A stretch of 64,000 nt of DNA from an uncultured Bacilli bacterium (GTDB taxonomy: Bacteria > Bacillota_I > Bacilli_A > RF39 > UBA660). The DNA is taken from the NCBI GenBank assembly GCA_934130405.1, contig CAKOXX010000004.1:1-64000 (forward strand), given 5' to 3'. The translations under genes and the position numbers were made by a program. A model generated the notes under the pieces. The model had not been told where the DNA came from. It made no database searches and was given only the letters and a program-made list of their open reading frames with translations. Shown here piece after piece: positions 1 through 7,886 of this stretch; within the stretch, counting starts at the first letter, position 1, and every line of letters starts with the position of its first letter.

Positions 1-21
1 CTTTTTATTTTTTCTTATTTT

Positions 22-35
22 ATTTCCCGGGAAAT
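22..35. promoter_or_regulatory. Noc-binding site 1
   Basis: Perfect palindrome ATTTCCCGGGAAAT, identical to the Bacillus Noc consensus. Confidence 0.8.
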
Positions 36-66
36 ATTTTTCCACATTTTTTTGATTATTCATTTA

Positions 67-80
67 GTTTCACGTGAAAC
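67..80. promoter_or_regulatory. parS site 1
   Basis: Perfect palindrome GTTTCACGTGAAAC, matching the 14-bp parS core bound by ParB/Spo0J. Confidence 0.83.
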
Positions 81-100
81 TTTTTATTTTTTCTTATTTT

Positions 101-114
101 ATTTCCCGGGAAAT
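101..114. promoter_or_regulatory. Noc-binding site 2
   Basis: Perfect ATTTCCCGGGAAAT, 79 bp after site 1. Confidence 0.8.
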
Positions 115-145
115 ATTTTTCCACATTCTTTTGATTATTCATTTA

Positions 146-159
146 GTTTCACGTGAAAC
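146..159. promoter_or_regulatory. parS site 2
   Basis: Perfect GTTTCACGTGAAAC, 79 bp after parS site 1. Confidence 0.83.
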
Positions 160-179
160 TTTTTATTTTTTCTTATTTT

Positions 180-193
180 ATTTCCCGGGAAAT
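180..193. promoter_or_regulatory. Noc-binding site 3
   Basis: Perfect ATTTCCCGGGAAAT, 79 bp after site 2. Confidence 0.8.
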
Positions 194-226
194 ATTTTTC
201 CACTTTTTCTTTTGATTATTCATTTA

Positions 227-240
227 GTTTCACATGAAGC
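227..240. promoter_or_regulatory. Degenerate parS site 3
   Basis: GTTTCACATGAAGC differs from the other two copies at two positions, breaking the palindrome. It is probably a weak or decayed site. Confidence 0.55.
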
Positions 241-260
241 TTTTTATTTTTTCTTATTTT

Positions 261-274
261 ATTTCCCGGGAAAT
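261..274. promoter_or_regulatory. Noc-binding site 4
   Basis: Perfect ATTTCCCGGGAAAT, 81 bp after site 3 and about 50 bp from the gyrA stop. Confidence 0.8.
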
Positions 275-315
275 ATTTTTCAAAATATTGTCACTAATAT
301 TTAAATAAACATACA

Positions 316-345
316 AAAAATAGAAATTACTCAATTTCTATTTTT
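316..345 (-). terminator. Terminator of the gyrB-gyrA operon
   Basis: A 13-bp inverted repeat (AAAAATAGAAATT and its complement, 4-nt loop) spans the gyrA stop codon. It has T tracts on both strands, so it could act in both directions. Confidence 0.7.
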
Positions 346-2768
346 TCTTCTTTCTCTACTATAGCAATAGTTGCTACTTTCTGATTCTCCTTTAAATTAA
401 TTAATCTATTACCCTGCGTGGCCCTTTTTAAGGTAGCAATTTGATTCAAAGGCATTCTCATAATAATTCCGCTATCTGTAATTATCATTATATCAAGTTT
501 TTCAACATTTAATGGGTCAACATATTTTAATGTTACCATACTTCCATTTTTAGCTGTTATATTTAATGCCTTAACACCCTTACTTGCCCTATGAGTTAAT
601 CTGTATTCGTCTATTGTAGTTTTTTTACCATAACCATTTTCTGTAACAATTAAAATTTCTTCACCTGGATTTATAATTTCTGTACTTACAACTATACTGT
701 TATCTGATAAATCGATTCCTTTTACCCCTGAAGTTCCTCTACCCATAGATCTGATTTCTGATTCTTTAAATCTTACCATACGGCCATTACTTGCTCCTAT
801 AACTACTTCATCGTTTCCTGTAGTTTTTCTTACAGAAATTAGTTCATCACCATCTTTTAAAATAATAGATATTTTTCCACTTTTTCTAATATTATTAAAT
901 TCATCTATTGGAGTTCTTTTAACCAGTCCTTGTTTAGTAGAAAATAGTAAATATTTAATTTTATCTTCATTAGAATCAACCTCTAACATAGAACGTATGT
1001 TTTCTTCTTTTTCTAATGACAATAAATTAACTATAGGTATACCTTTAGATTGTCTACTAAATTCTGGTATTTCATATCCCTTTAACCTATACACTTTTCC
1101 ATTATTTGAGAAAAACAATAAATAATCATGTGTTTTCATTGGAATTACTTGTTCTACAAAATCTTCCTCATTAGTTGACATTCCTTTGATACCTACTCCG
1201 CCTCTATTTTGACTTCTATACGTGTCGGATTTAATTCTCTTTATATATCCTTTATTGGTTAAAGTTACAATTATATCTTCTACTGGTATTAAAGACTCAT
1301 CCTCAATGTATTCAATTGCAGTCATATCAATATTAGTTCTTCGTTCATCTGCATATTTCTCTTTGATTTCTAATAATTCATTTTTGATAACTTGAAGAAT
1401 ATTTTCATCGCTACTTAATATTTCCTTTAATCTTTCTATTGTTTTTAATAATTCATCTAATTCAGATTCGATTTTTTCTCTCTCAAGGCCTGTCAATCTT
1501 CTTAGTTTCATTTCTAAAATAGAATTAGCCTGAATTTCAGTTAAACCAAATTGGTTGATTAAGCCTGTTCGCGCCTCTTCATCTGTTTTTGAAGCACGAA
1601 TCAATTTTATAACAGCATCAATGTGATCAAGAGCTATTTTTAAGCCTTCTAAAATGTGTACTCTTTTCTCTGCAACATCTAAATCATACTTAGTTCTACG
1701 GATTATTACTTCCTTCTGATAATCAATGTACTTAACTATAATATCTTTTAAACCTAAAGTCTTAGGAACACCTTGATCTAACATTAAAAATATTATTCCA
1801 TATGTAGTTTGAAATGCTGTATGTTTAAATAGTTTATTCAATACTACTTGAGCATTAGCATCTTTTTTTAACGTAATAGTTATCTTTATACCATTCTTTA
1901 AATCAGAATGATAATCAGAAATACCCTCAATCGTTTTATTATGAACAAGTTCTGCTACTTTATTCTTTAATTCAAGTGTATTAACTCCGTATGGAACTTC
2001 GTCTATTATTATATATTGGCGACCGTTTTTTTCTTCAATAGTAGCCTTACTTCTTATGGTAATAGAACCTCTTCCTGTTTCATATGCCTTTCTGATTCCA
2101 CTATTACCAAGTATATTAGCACCAGTTGGAAAGTCAGGTCCTTTAATATAGTGCATCAACTCATCTAAAGTTATATCATGATTATCAATATATGCAACAC
2201 ACCCATCTATAACTTCGCCTAAATTATGTGGTGGTATATTGGTAGCCATTCCTACTGCTATACCAGTTGTTCCATTAACTAAAATATTTGGAAATCTAGA
2301 CGGTAGTACTTCTGGTTCTTTCGTTGTTTCATCAAAGTTTGGTATAAAATTAACCGTATTTTTATTAATATTTTTTAACAATTCAAGTGAAATTTTTGAT
2401 AATCTCGTTTCGGTATAACGCATTGCAGCAGCGCCATAACCTTCAATATTACCAAAGTTACCATGACCATCTATTAACATATATCTATATGAAAAATCTT
2501 GGGCCATTCTTACCATTGCTTCATAAATCGAACTATCTCCATGTGGATGGTAATTACCCATAACTTCCCCTACTGTTTTTGCACTCTTTCTATGTGGTTT
2601 ATCTGGTGTATATCCAGATTCAAACATTGAATATAAAATACGACGATGAACTGGTTTTAAACCGTCCCGTAAGTCGGGAAGAGCTCGTGAAACGATTACA
2701 CTCATTGAATATTCCAAAAAGGAATCTTGTACCTCTTTTACTATATTGTTTGTTTCTAAACGATCCAT
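327..2768 (-). CDS. gyrA: DNA gyrase subunit A
   Basis: Gyrase A (813 aa) is the DNA breakage-reunion subunit of type II topoisomerase, which introduces negative supercoils with GyrB. The N-terminal winged-helix domain contains the quinolone-determining stretch HPHGDSSIYEAMVRMAQ and the catalytic Tyr in AAAMRYTET. The C-terminal half is the beta-pinwheel DNA-wrapping domain; SQNRGGVGIKG resembles the GyrA box that separates gyrase from topo IV. The gene starts 14 bp after gyrB with a GGAGG-type RBS (AGGAGGACAAA), so the two are co-transcribed. The length is normal. It is oriented away from oriC like its neighbours. Confidence 0.97.
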   Translation of the reverse strand: MDRLETNNIVKEVQDSFLEYSMSVIVSRALPDLRDGLKPVHRRILYSMFESGYTPDKPHRKSAKTVGEVMGNYHPHGDSSIYEAMVRMAQDFSYRYMLIDGHGNFGNIEGYGAAAMRYTETRLSKISLELLKNINKNTVNFIPNFDETTKEPEVLPSRFPNILVNGTTGIAVGMATNIPPHNLGEVIDGCVAYIDNHDITLDELMHYIKGPDFPTGANILGNSGIRKAYETGRGSITIRSKATIEEKNGRQYIIIDEVPYGVNTLELKNKVAELVHNKTIEGISDYHSDLKNGIKITITLKKDANAQVVLNKLFKHTAFQTTYGIIFLMLDQGVPKTLGLKDIIVKYIDYQKEVIIRRTKYDLDVAEKRVHILEGLKIALDHIDAVIKLIRASKTDEEARTGLINQFGLTEIQANSILEMKLRRLTGLEREKIESELDELLKTIERLKEILSSDENILQVIKNELLEIKEKYADERRTNIDMTAIEYIEDESLIPVEDIIVTLTNKGYIKRIKSDTYRSQNRGGVGIKGMSTNEEDFVEQVIPMKTHDYLLFFSNNGKVYRLKGYEIPEFSRQSKGIPIVNLLSLEKEENIRSMLEVDSNEDKIKYLLFSTKQGLVKRTPIDEFNNIRKSGKISIILKDGDELISVRKTTGNDEVVIGASNGRMVRFKESEIRSMGRGTSGVKGIDLSDNSIVVSTEIINPGEEILIVTENGYGKKTTIDEYRLTHRASKGVKALNITAKNGSMVTLKYVDPLNVEKLDIMIITDSGIIMRMPLNQIATLKRATQGNRLINLKENQKVATIAIVEKEEKIEIE

Positions 2769-2782
2769 TTTGTCCTCCTATT

Positions 2783-4708
2783 TTATATATCTAAATTTTC
2801 AACATATGTTGCATTTGTTTCTATAAATTCTCTTCTAGGTCCTACTTCTTCTCCCATTAATTTTGAAAAAGTCTCATCTGCTGCTAATGCATCATCTACT
2901 GTTATTTGTCTTAATACACGTTTTTGTATGTCCATTGTTGTTTCATTTAATTCTTCCGCATCCATTTCACCTAATCCTTTCATTCTTGCTATATCATATT
3001 TTGTATTAGGTGATAATGTAGCTAAATACTCATCTCTTTCTTGTTCATTTAAAACATACTTAATTGTTTTTCCATGCTTAATTACAAATAATGGTGGTTG
3101 AGCAGCATATACATGTCCCGCCTCGACAATAGGCTTAAAGAAGCGATAAAATAAAGTTAAAAGTAAAACTCTAATATGACTTCCATCAACATCAGCATCC
3201 GTCATAATAATTATCTTGTTGTATCGTAACTTTGACAAATCAAATTCTTCTCCAATGCCTGTTCCAAAAGCTGTTATAATTGTACGAATTTCTTCATTTG
3301 ATAATGCTCTATCTAGTCTTGCTTTTTCTACATTAAGAATTTTTCCTCTTAAAGGTAAGATTGCTTGCGTCATACTATCCCTACCTTTAATAGCCGATCC
3401 ACCAGCAGAATCTCCCTCTACTAGAAATATCTCACATTCTGATGCATCTTTACTTTTACAATCAGATAGTTTTCCATAGAAATTTGTTACATCCAAGTCT
3501 CCTTTACGTCTAGTTAATTCTCTTGCTTTCTTTGCTGCTACTCTAGCTCTTGATGCTGTCATAGCCTTTTCAATAATTATCTTAGCTTCATCTGGATGTT
3601 CCATTAAAAATCTTTCTAGATTTGCAGAAAAAATTCTATTTGCTATACCACGTACTTCACTATTACCAAGTTTTGTCTTAGTTTGTCCCTCAAATTGTGG
3701 ATTTGGGTGTTTAATGGAAACTATCATTGTTAGTCCTTCTCTTACATCATCACCAGTAAGAGAATCATCATTATTTTTCATTAATCCACTGCTTTGAGCA
3801 TATTTATTCAAAATTCTAGTAAGTGCCATTCTAACACCATCTTCATGAGTACCACCTTCTGGAGTTGTTATATTATTAACAAATGAATAAATACTAGAGC
3901 TATATGTTTCATTATATTGCAAGGCCACTTCTAGCATGATGTCACCTTCTTGACCTGTTACATCAATAATAGTGTTATGTATTGGTTGCTTTGACTTATT
4001 CAATAAAGCAACATATTCACGAATACCGCCCTCATAACAAAAAGATTCTTTCTTGTCTGCTTCTCTATCATCATATAAAGTAATTCTAAGACCCCTATTT
4101 AAGAATGCTAATTCGCGAAGTCTATTTCTTAATATTTCATAGTCAAAAACTGTTGTTTCTTGAAAAATGGAAGGATCTGGTAAAAATGTTACTGTTGTTC
4201 CTGTACGATTCTCATCACAGTCACCAATTATTTTTAAAGGTTCTACAGGATGTCCACCATTAGTATACTTCTGGTAGTATACATGACCATTTTTGTAAAC
4301 TTTAACTTCTAGATAAGTAGATAAGGCATTAACAACACTGGCACCAACTCCATGTAATCCACCAGACACCTTATATCCACCACCACCAAACTTTCCACCT
4401 GCATGCAAAACAGTATATACTGTTTCTACCGTACTTTTTCCAGTTTTTGGATGGATATCTACTGGAATTCCACGTCCATCATCTTTTACCGTAATACTAT
4501 TATTTTTTTCAATAATTACTTCGATATGTGTACAATATCCAGCTAACGCTTCATCAATAGCATTATCTACAATTTCCCACACCAAATGATGCAATCCCCT
4601 ACTACTTGTTGTTCCAATATACATTCCTGGTCTTTTTCTTACTGCTTCTAAGCCTTCTAAAACTTGTATAGCAGACGAATCATATTTAATTCCATTATCT
4701 TGTTCCAT
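2783..4708 (-). CDS. gyrB: DNA gyrase subunit B
   Basis: Gyrase B (641 aa) is the ATPase subunit that drives strand passage with GyrA. It has a GHKL ATPase N-terminus (NAIDEALAG, GRGIPVDIHP, GGLHGVGASVVNAL), a transducer domain, and a TOPRIM domain with EGDSAGGSA and DADVDGSHI metal-binding acidic residues. It ends with the short gyrase B C-terminal domain, so it is the 640-aa Gram-positive form without the proteobacterial insertion. The ATG overlaps the recF TGA by one base and GGAG lies just upstream, implying translational coupling. Confidence 0.97.
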   Translation of the reverse strand: MEQDNGIKYDSSAIQVLEGLEAVRKRPGMYIGTTSSRGLHHLVWEIVDNAIDEALAGYCTHIEVIIEKNNSITVKDDGRGIPVDIHPKTGKSTVETVYTVLHAGGKFGGGGYKVSGGLHGVGASVVNALSTYLEVKVYKNGHVYYQKYTNGGHPVEPLKIIGDCDENRTGTTVTFLPDPSIFQETTVFDYEILRNRLRELAFLNRGLRITLYDDREADKKESFCYEGGIREYVALLNKSKQPIHNTIIDVTGQEGDIMLEVALQYNETYSSSIYSFVNNITTPEGGTHEDGVRMALTRILNKYAQSSGLMKNNDDSLTGDDVREGLTMIVSIKHPNPQFEGQTKTKLGNSEVRGIANRIFSANLERFLMEHPDEAKIIIEKAMTASRARVAAKKARELTRRKGDLDVTNFYGKLSDCKSKDASECEIFLVEGDSAGGSAIKGRDSMTQAILPLRGKILNVEKARLDRALSNEEIRTIITAFGTGIGEEFDLSKLRYNKIIIMTDADVDGSHIRVLLLTLFYRFFKPIVEAGHVYAAQPPLFVIKHGKTIKYVLNEQERDEYLATLSPNTKYDIARMKGLGEMDAEELNETTMDIQKRVLRQITVDDALAADETFSKLMGEEVGPRREFIETNATYVENLDI

Positions 4709-5823
4709 CAGTTATTTCTCCTTTCAATTCCACTGTTACTAATACTAAATATTGTAGCAGTTGCTAATGCTTTTTTTGAAATATTTTTTAAATCTGTAGT
4801 TGTTATTATACTTTGAATATCACTATTAATGTAGTTTAGTAATTTGTTTTTCTTTTTTAAATCAAGTTCTCCAAATATATCATCTAACAATAATACAGGT
4901 TTAGTTCCACTCTTCTCATCAAAAACTGGTATAGTTGCCAATTTATATGCCAATACAGCACTTTTTTGTTGACCCTGTGATGAATATAACTTCATATCAT
5001 TACCATGATATATAAATTGAAAATCATCACGATGAGGACCAAATATTGTCATCCCTAGATGTAATTCCCTTTGATAATTAATCTTGTAAATTTCTGACAT
5101 TTTTTTCTTAATTACATCATCGTCATACTTGTCAAAAAGTATATTAGGTTTATATAAAATGCTAACTCCACTCTGACCAGTTATATTTTCAAATATTTTA
5201 TCTATGTCAGTATTGATTTTTTTCAAATATTGGTATCTTAATTTATATATAATTATAGCTTTTTCAATTAACTTATCTGTTAAAATATCAAAATAGTTTT
5301 TATCGGCAATACCATTTGTGAAAAGAAGTTTTAAATATTCATTACGTGTTTTTAAAAGTTTGTTGTACTGATTATATGTAGTTAAATACAAGGAAGAAAG
5401 TTGACTCAATTCAATATTTAATAAATTTCTTCTAATATTTGGAGAGCCTTTAATAAGTTCTAAGTCATTTGGAGTAAAAGTTACAATCTTTAGATTTGAT
5501 ACATATTCAGCTAAACAATTAACTCGTTTATTATTTAATTTGACTATTTTTCCTTTTTTTGTTATTTCTACTTCTAAATTTTTGGAAATTTTTTTGTCTC
5601 TTATATTTCCCTTAATTTTCAGTTTAGACTTTGAAAAAGTAATTAAATCTACATCACTTATATTCTTATAAGACTTTGTAAGAGCCAGGACAACTATTGA
5701 TTCTAAAATATTTGTCTTACCAGATGCATTATCTCCAATTATTATATTCATATGAGGATTAAATTCTAAATTTGTTTTACTATGATTACGAAAATTTACT
5801 AAATTTAATTTTGAAATTATCAT
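4708..5823 (-). CDS. recF: DNA replication and repair protein RecF
   Basis: RecF (371 aa) is an SMC-like ATPase that loads RecA at gapped DNA during recombinational repair. The Walker A motif GDNASGKTN lies near residue 30. The ABC signature SQGQQKSAVLAYKLA is followed by Walker B (PVLLLDDIFGELD). The ATG is not preceded by a well-placed Shine-Dalgarno; the nearest GAGGTG is about 16 nt upstream, so initiation may be weak. The usual S4-like yaaA gene between dnaN and recF is absent, and a comK-like gene sits there instead. Confidence 0.95.
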   Translation of the reverse strand: MIISKLNLVNFRNHSKTNLEFNPHMNIIIGDNASGKTNILESIVVLALTKSYKNISDVDLITFSKSKLKIKGNIRDKKISKNLEVEITKKGKIVKLNNKRVNCLAEYVSNLKIVTFTPNDLELIKGSPNIRRNLLNIELSQLSSLYLTTYNQYNKLLKTRNEYLKLLFTNGIADKNYFDILTDKLIEKAIIIYKLRYQYLKKINTDIDKIFENITGQSGVSILYKPNILFDKYDDDVIKKKMSEIYKINYQRELHLGMTIFGPHRDDFQFIYHGNDMKLYSSQGQQKSAVLAYKLATIPVFDEKSGTKPVLLLDDIFGELDLKKKNKLLNYINSDIQSIITTTDLKNISKKALATATIFSISNSGIERRNN

Positions 5824-5879
5824 TTTTGATAAAAAAACACCTCATATACTCACCTTCACCCTTTTTCAGTATACCCGTA

Positions 5880-5900
5880 CACGCAAAAATATTATAACAT
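5880..5900 (-). promoter_or_regulatory. Extended -10 promoter for recF-gyrB-gyrA
   Basis: On the minus strand TATGTTATAAT forms an extended -10 (TATAAT at 5891-5896), about 70 bp before the recF start. No good -35 is visible. Confidence 0.55.
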
Positions 5901-5971
5901 ATTGCATTTAAATATAGTAGAAAATTTTAGTTAAATTTTAAAAATTGTTGTTTTTTTCGTAATATTAATTG

Positions 5972-6013
5972 CAAAAAAAAAGCTACCAATCATTTTTGAT
6001 TGATAGCTTTTTT
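5972..6013 (-). terminator. Terminator after the comK-like gene
   Basis: Inverted repeat 5981-5992 / 5997-6008 (one mismatch, 4-nt loop) flanked by A and T tracts. It ends transcription of the comK-like gene and could act on both strands. Confidence 0.8.
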
Positions 6014-6465
6014 TAACTTCTTCTGTTTCTTATTACTGATTCTAAACGACTTGCTCTCAATATCTGATTTTCCAATGACTTATAAGAAATTGGAAGCGCT
6101 AATATTTTTCCATTGGCAAATTCTATTTCTGTATAATTGTTACGTGAACTTAGAGGTCTAATCTTTTCTATTTTGTTTAATGCAAGCCACGAACATTCTG
6201 TTTCTTCTGGTGAATTTGTTGGAAAGAAGACTATGTTTCTGGTGTCCTCTATCATTATTGGTAACTTATATGCTGTTTGGAGTATTTGTTTTGAGCCTTC
6301 TCTTCTACCGACATAAGAACTTCCAAAATACTTACAGCTATAATCAATAATTTTTAAAGGTTTTGCCTCTATTTTATATTCTGTTCCTTCCTCCAATATT
6401 AGTGAATTTGCTTTTTTGTCTGGTATGATTGCCAATGTGGCATCGTTTATTTCATACTGATTCAT
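6013..6465 (-). CDS. comK: ComK-like competence transcription factor
   Basis: This 150-aa protein matches the ComK family. It has YEINDATLAIIP (residues 4-15), KIIDYSCKYFGSSYVGRREG (38-57), LPIMIEDTRNIVFFPT (68-83), and IEFANGKILALPISYKSLENQI (115-136), all recalling B. subtilis ComK. In Bacillus, ComK switches on the DNA-uptake genes. It stops near the end of the conserved core and lacks about 40 C-terminal residues of the 192-aa Bacillus protein. The RBS is strong (TAGGAGGGGG). Its place between recF and dnaN is unusual. Its promoter is covered by four Spo0A-type boxes. Whether it drives competence is inferred. Confidence 0.85.
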   Translation of the reverse strand: MNQYEINDATLAIIPDKKANSLILEEGTEYKIEAKPLKIIDYSCKYFGSSYVGRREGSKQILQTAYKLPIMIEDTRNIVFFPTNSPEETECSWLALNKIEKIRPLSSRNNYTEIEFANGKILALPISYKSLENQILRASRLESVIRNRRS

Positions 6466-6506
6466 TTTTTCCCCCTCCTACATTTTAAAAATGTTACTAC
6501 CACTCT

Positions 6507-6535
6507 ATCATATTGTATTGTCGAAATTTATCGAA
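6507..6535 (-). promoter_or_regulatory. Promoter of the comK-like gene
   Basis: Minus strand TTCGAT (6530-6535), 17-bp spacer, TATGAT (6507-6512), about 42 bp before the ATG. The -35 lies inside the second 0A-like box. Confidence 0.6.
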
Positions 6536-6555
6536 ATATGTCGAAAACTGTCGAA
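6519..6555 (-). promoter_or_regulatory. Four tandem Spo0A-type (0A) boxes
   Basis: On the plus strand TGTCGAA, TATCGAA, TGTCGAA and TGTCGAA begin at 6519, 6529, 6539 and 6549, exactly 10 bp apart. TGTCGAA is the known 0A box, and two boxes spaced 10 bp apart are the known dimer-binding arrangement. They overlap and precede the -35 of the comK-like gene. Assignment to Spo0A is inferred because spo0A is not in the window. Confidence 0.75.
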
Positions 6556-6560
6556 TTTTC

Positions 6561-6606
6561 AAAAAAAATAGCAACTATCAAACATTTGTTTTGTATAGCT
6601 GCTATT
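6561..6606 (-). terminator. Terminator after dnaN
   Basis: Minus strand stem 6595-6606 / 6568-6577 (AATAGCAGCTAT with its near-complement) followed by eight T. It separates dnaN from the comK-like gene. Confidence 0.8.
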
Positions 6607-6618
6607 ATCAAACACTAT

Positions 6619-7743
6619 CTAGTATGTTCTAATTGGTAAAACTAATTGTGTTAATGTATCATCTTCACTACTTTTTAAAACTATTGGTTTTATTTCTCCA
6701 ACAAATGATAATTCAACAGTTTCTGTGGAAAAAGACTTTAAAGCATCCATCATATAACGTGCACTGAAAGAAATCTTTATATCTAAATCTCTATCTTTCT
6801 GAATATTCATCTTTTCCTCTACTCTTCCAATTTCTGCACTTGATGATTTCATAATCAATTTGTTCCCATTTGTCTCTAGTGTAACTATATTTTTGTCTTT
6901 ATCACTAGTCAAGATGCTAACTCTATCTACTACATCGTAAAATTCATTAATATTAAAATGTAATTTTACTTGTTCTTCTTTTGGTAATAAATTGGAAGTA
7001 TTTGGGTATGTTCCATTGATTAGACGAGATTGAAATAACAAATTTTGATTTTTAAATAAAATTTTATTATTAAAAATATGAACTTCTATTTTTTCATCAC
7101 CTTCACTTAAAATTCTTGTAAATTCTACAAGATTTTTGCTTGGAATAACGATATTTAGATTTTCTTCAGCAGTTGTTGATAAATTTATTACTTTTCTTGC
7201 TAATCTGTAAGAATCTGTAGCATTACATTCTAAGATATTTCCAATAATGTTAAAATTTATACCATTTAAAATAGCTTTGTTTTCATCTAAACTTGTTGCA
7301 AATGCTGTTTGATTAACTATTTCTTTTAATGTTGTTTTGGATAATTCAATATGATTTTTACTTTCTATTAATTCAATTGATGGATATTCTTTTTCGCTTA
7401 TACCGTTTAAATTAAATTCACTATTTTCAGTGTATATTAATATTTTTAAATCATCCACTACTTCAATATTGATAAATTCATCAGGTAATTTTCTTACTAT
7501 ATCAAGGATATATTTTCCTTGAATTATGATACTTCCTTCTTCTTTTAATATAATATTTTCATTATCACATGGAATTGATGTTTCTATTGTAATGTCATTA
7601 TCACTTGCGGTTAATGTTAATTTCTTTTTATTAAGGTGAAATTTAATACCTGCTAATACGGGTATTACATTTTTTGTTGATATTGCTTTTGATACTTTAT
7701 TTAGTGCTTCTAATAGCACTTCCTTTTTTATTGAAAATTTCAT
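6619..7743 (-). CDS. dnaN: DNA polymerase III beta sliding clamp
   Basis: DnaN (374 aa) is the ring-shaped processivity clamp for DNA polymerase III. It starts MKFSIKKEVLLEALNKVSKAISTK, typical of the family. It runs through three clamp domains and ends TQLVLPIRTY, close to the conserved C-terminal M/L-P-[IV]-R motif that lines the peptide-binding pocket. The ATG follows AGAAGGAATAATAA. It lies downstream of dnaA across a 143-bp gap rich in DnaA boxes and has its own terminator. Confidence 0.96.
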   Translation of the reverse strand: MKFSIKKEVLLEALNKVSKAISTKNVIPVLAGIKFHLNKKKLTLTASDNDITIETSIPCDNENIILKEEGSIIIQGKYILDIVRKLPDEFINIEVVDDLKILIYTENSEFNLNGISEKEYPSIELIESKNHIELSKTTLKEIVNQTAFATSLDENKAILNGINFNIIGNILECNATDSYRLARKVINLSTTAEENLNIVIPSKNLVEFTRILSEGDEKIEVHIFNNKILFKNQNLLFQSRLINGTYPNTSNLLPKEEQVKLHFNINEFYDVVDRVSILTSDKDKNIVTLETNGNKLIMKSSSAEIGRVEEKMNIQKDRDLDIKISFSARYMMDALKSFSTETVELSFVGEIKPIVLKSSEDDTLTQLVLPIRTY

Positions 7744-7784
7744 TTATTATTCCTTCTTTCTTTATATATATTATTATTATAGCC

Positions 7785-7884
7785 TGTGGAAACTGTGGAA
7801 AACTTTTTATTTTCTTTATTTTACTAGGTATTATTTAAAAGTAGCCTGTGGAAAACTTGTGGAAAACTTTATACTTTTTCCACA
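7785..7884. promoter_or_regulatory. DnaA boxes in the dnaA-dnaN gap
   Basis: TGTGGAAAM sequences at 7785, 7794, 7847 and 7858 and an inverted TTTTCCACA at 7876. Each is one base from the TGTGGATAA consensus. They flank an AT-rich stretch (about 7803-7845) that could serve as the unwinding region, as in the bipartite Bacillus origin. Confidence 0.7.
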
Positions 7885-7886
7885 GG

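Larger units (their letters stand above)
1..275. repeat. Tandem array of about 79-bp units alternating Noc boxes and parS-type sites
   Basis: The unit repeats about 3.5 times with steps of 79, 79 and 81 bp. Each unit carries the palindrome ATTTCCCGGGAAAT and, about 45 bp later, GTTTCACGTGAAAC, joined by AT-rich spacers. The first palindrome equals the published Bacillus Noc-binding consensus and the second is the core of parS. The array runs off the left edge, so its full length is unknown. It lies downstream of gyrA, about 9 kb from oriC, with noc and parB on the other side of the origin. Site identity is inferred from consensus match. Confidence 0.85.

Noticed and set aside
74..304. 76-codon open frame across the left repeat array
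   Set aside because: It is built from the 79-bp repeat units, is almost only Phe/Ile/Leu, has no RBS, and the conserved feature is palindromic DNA.
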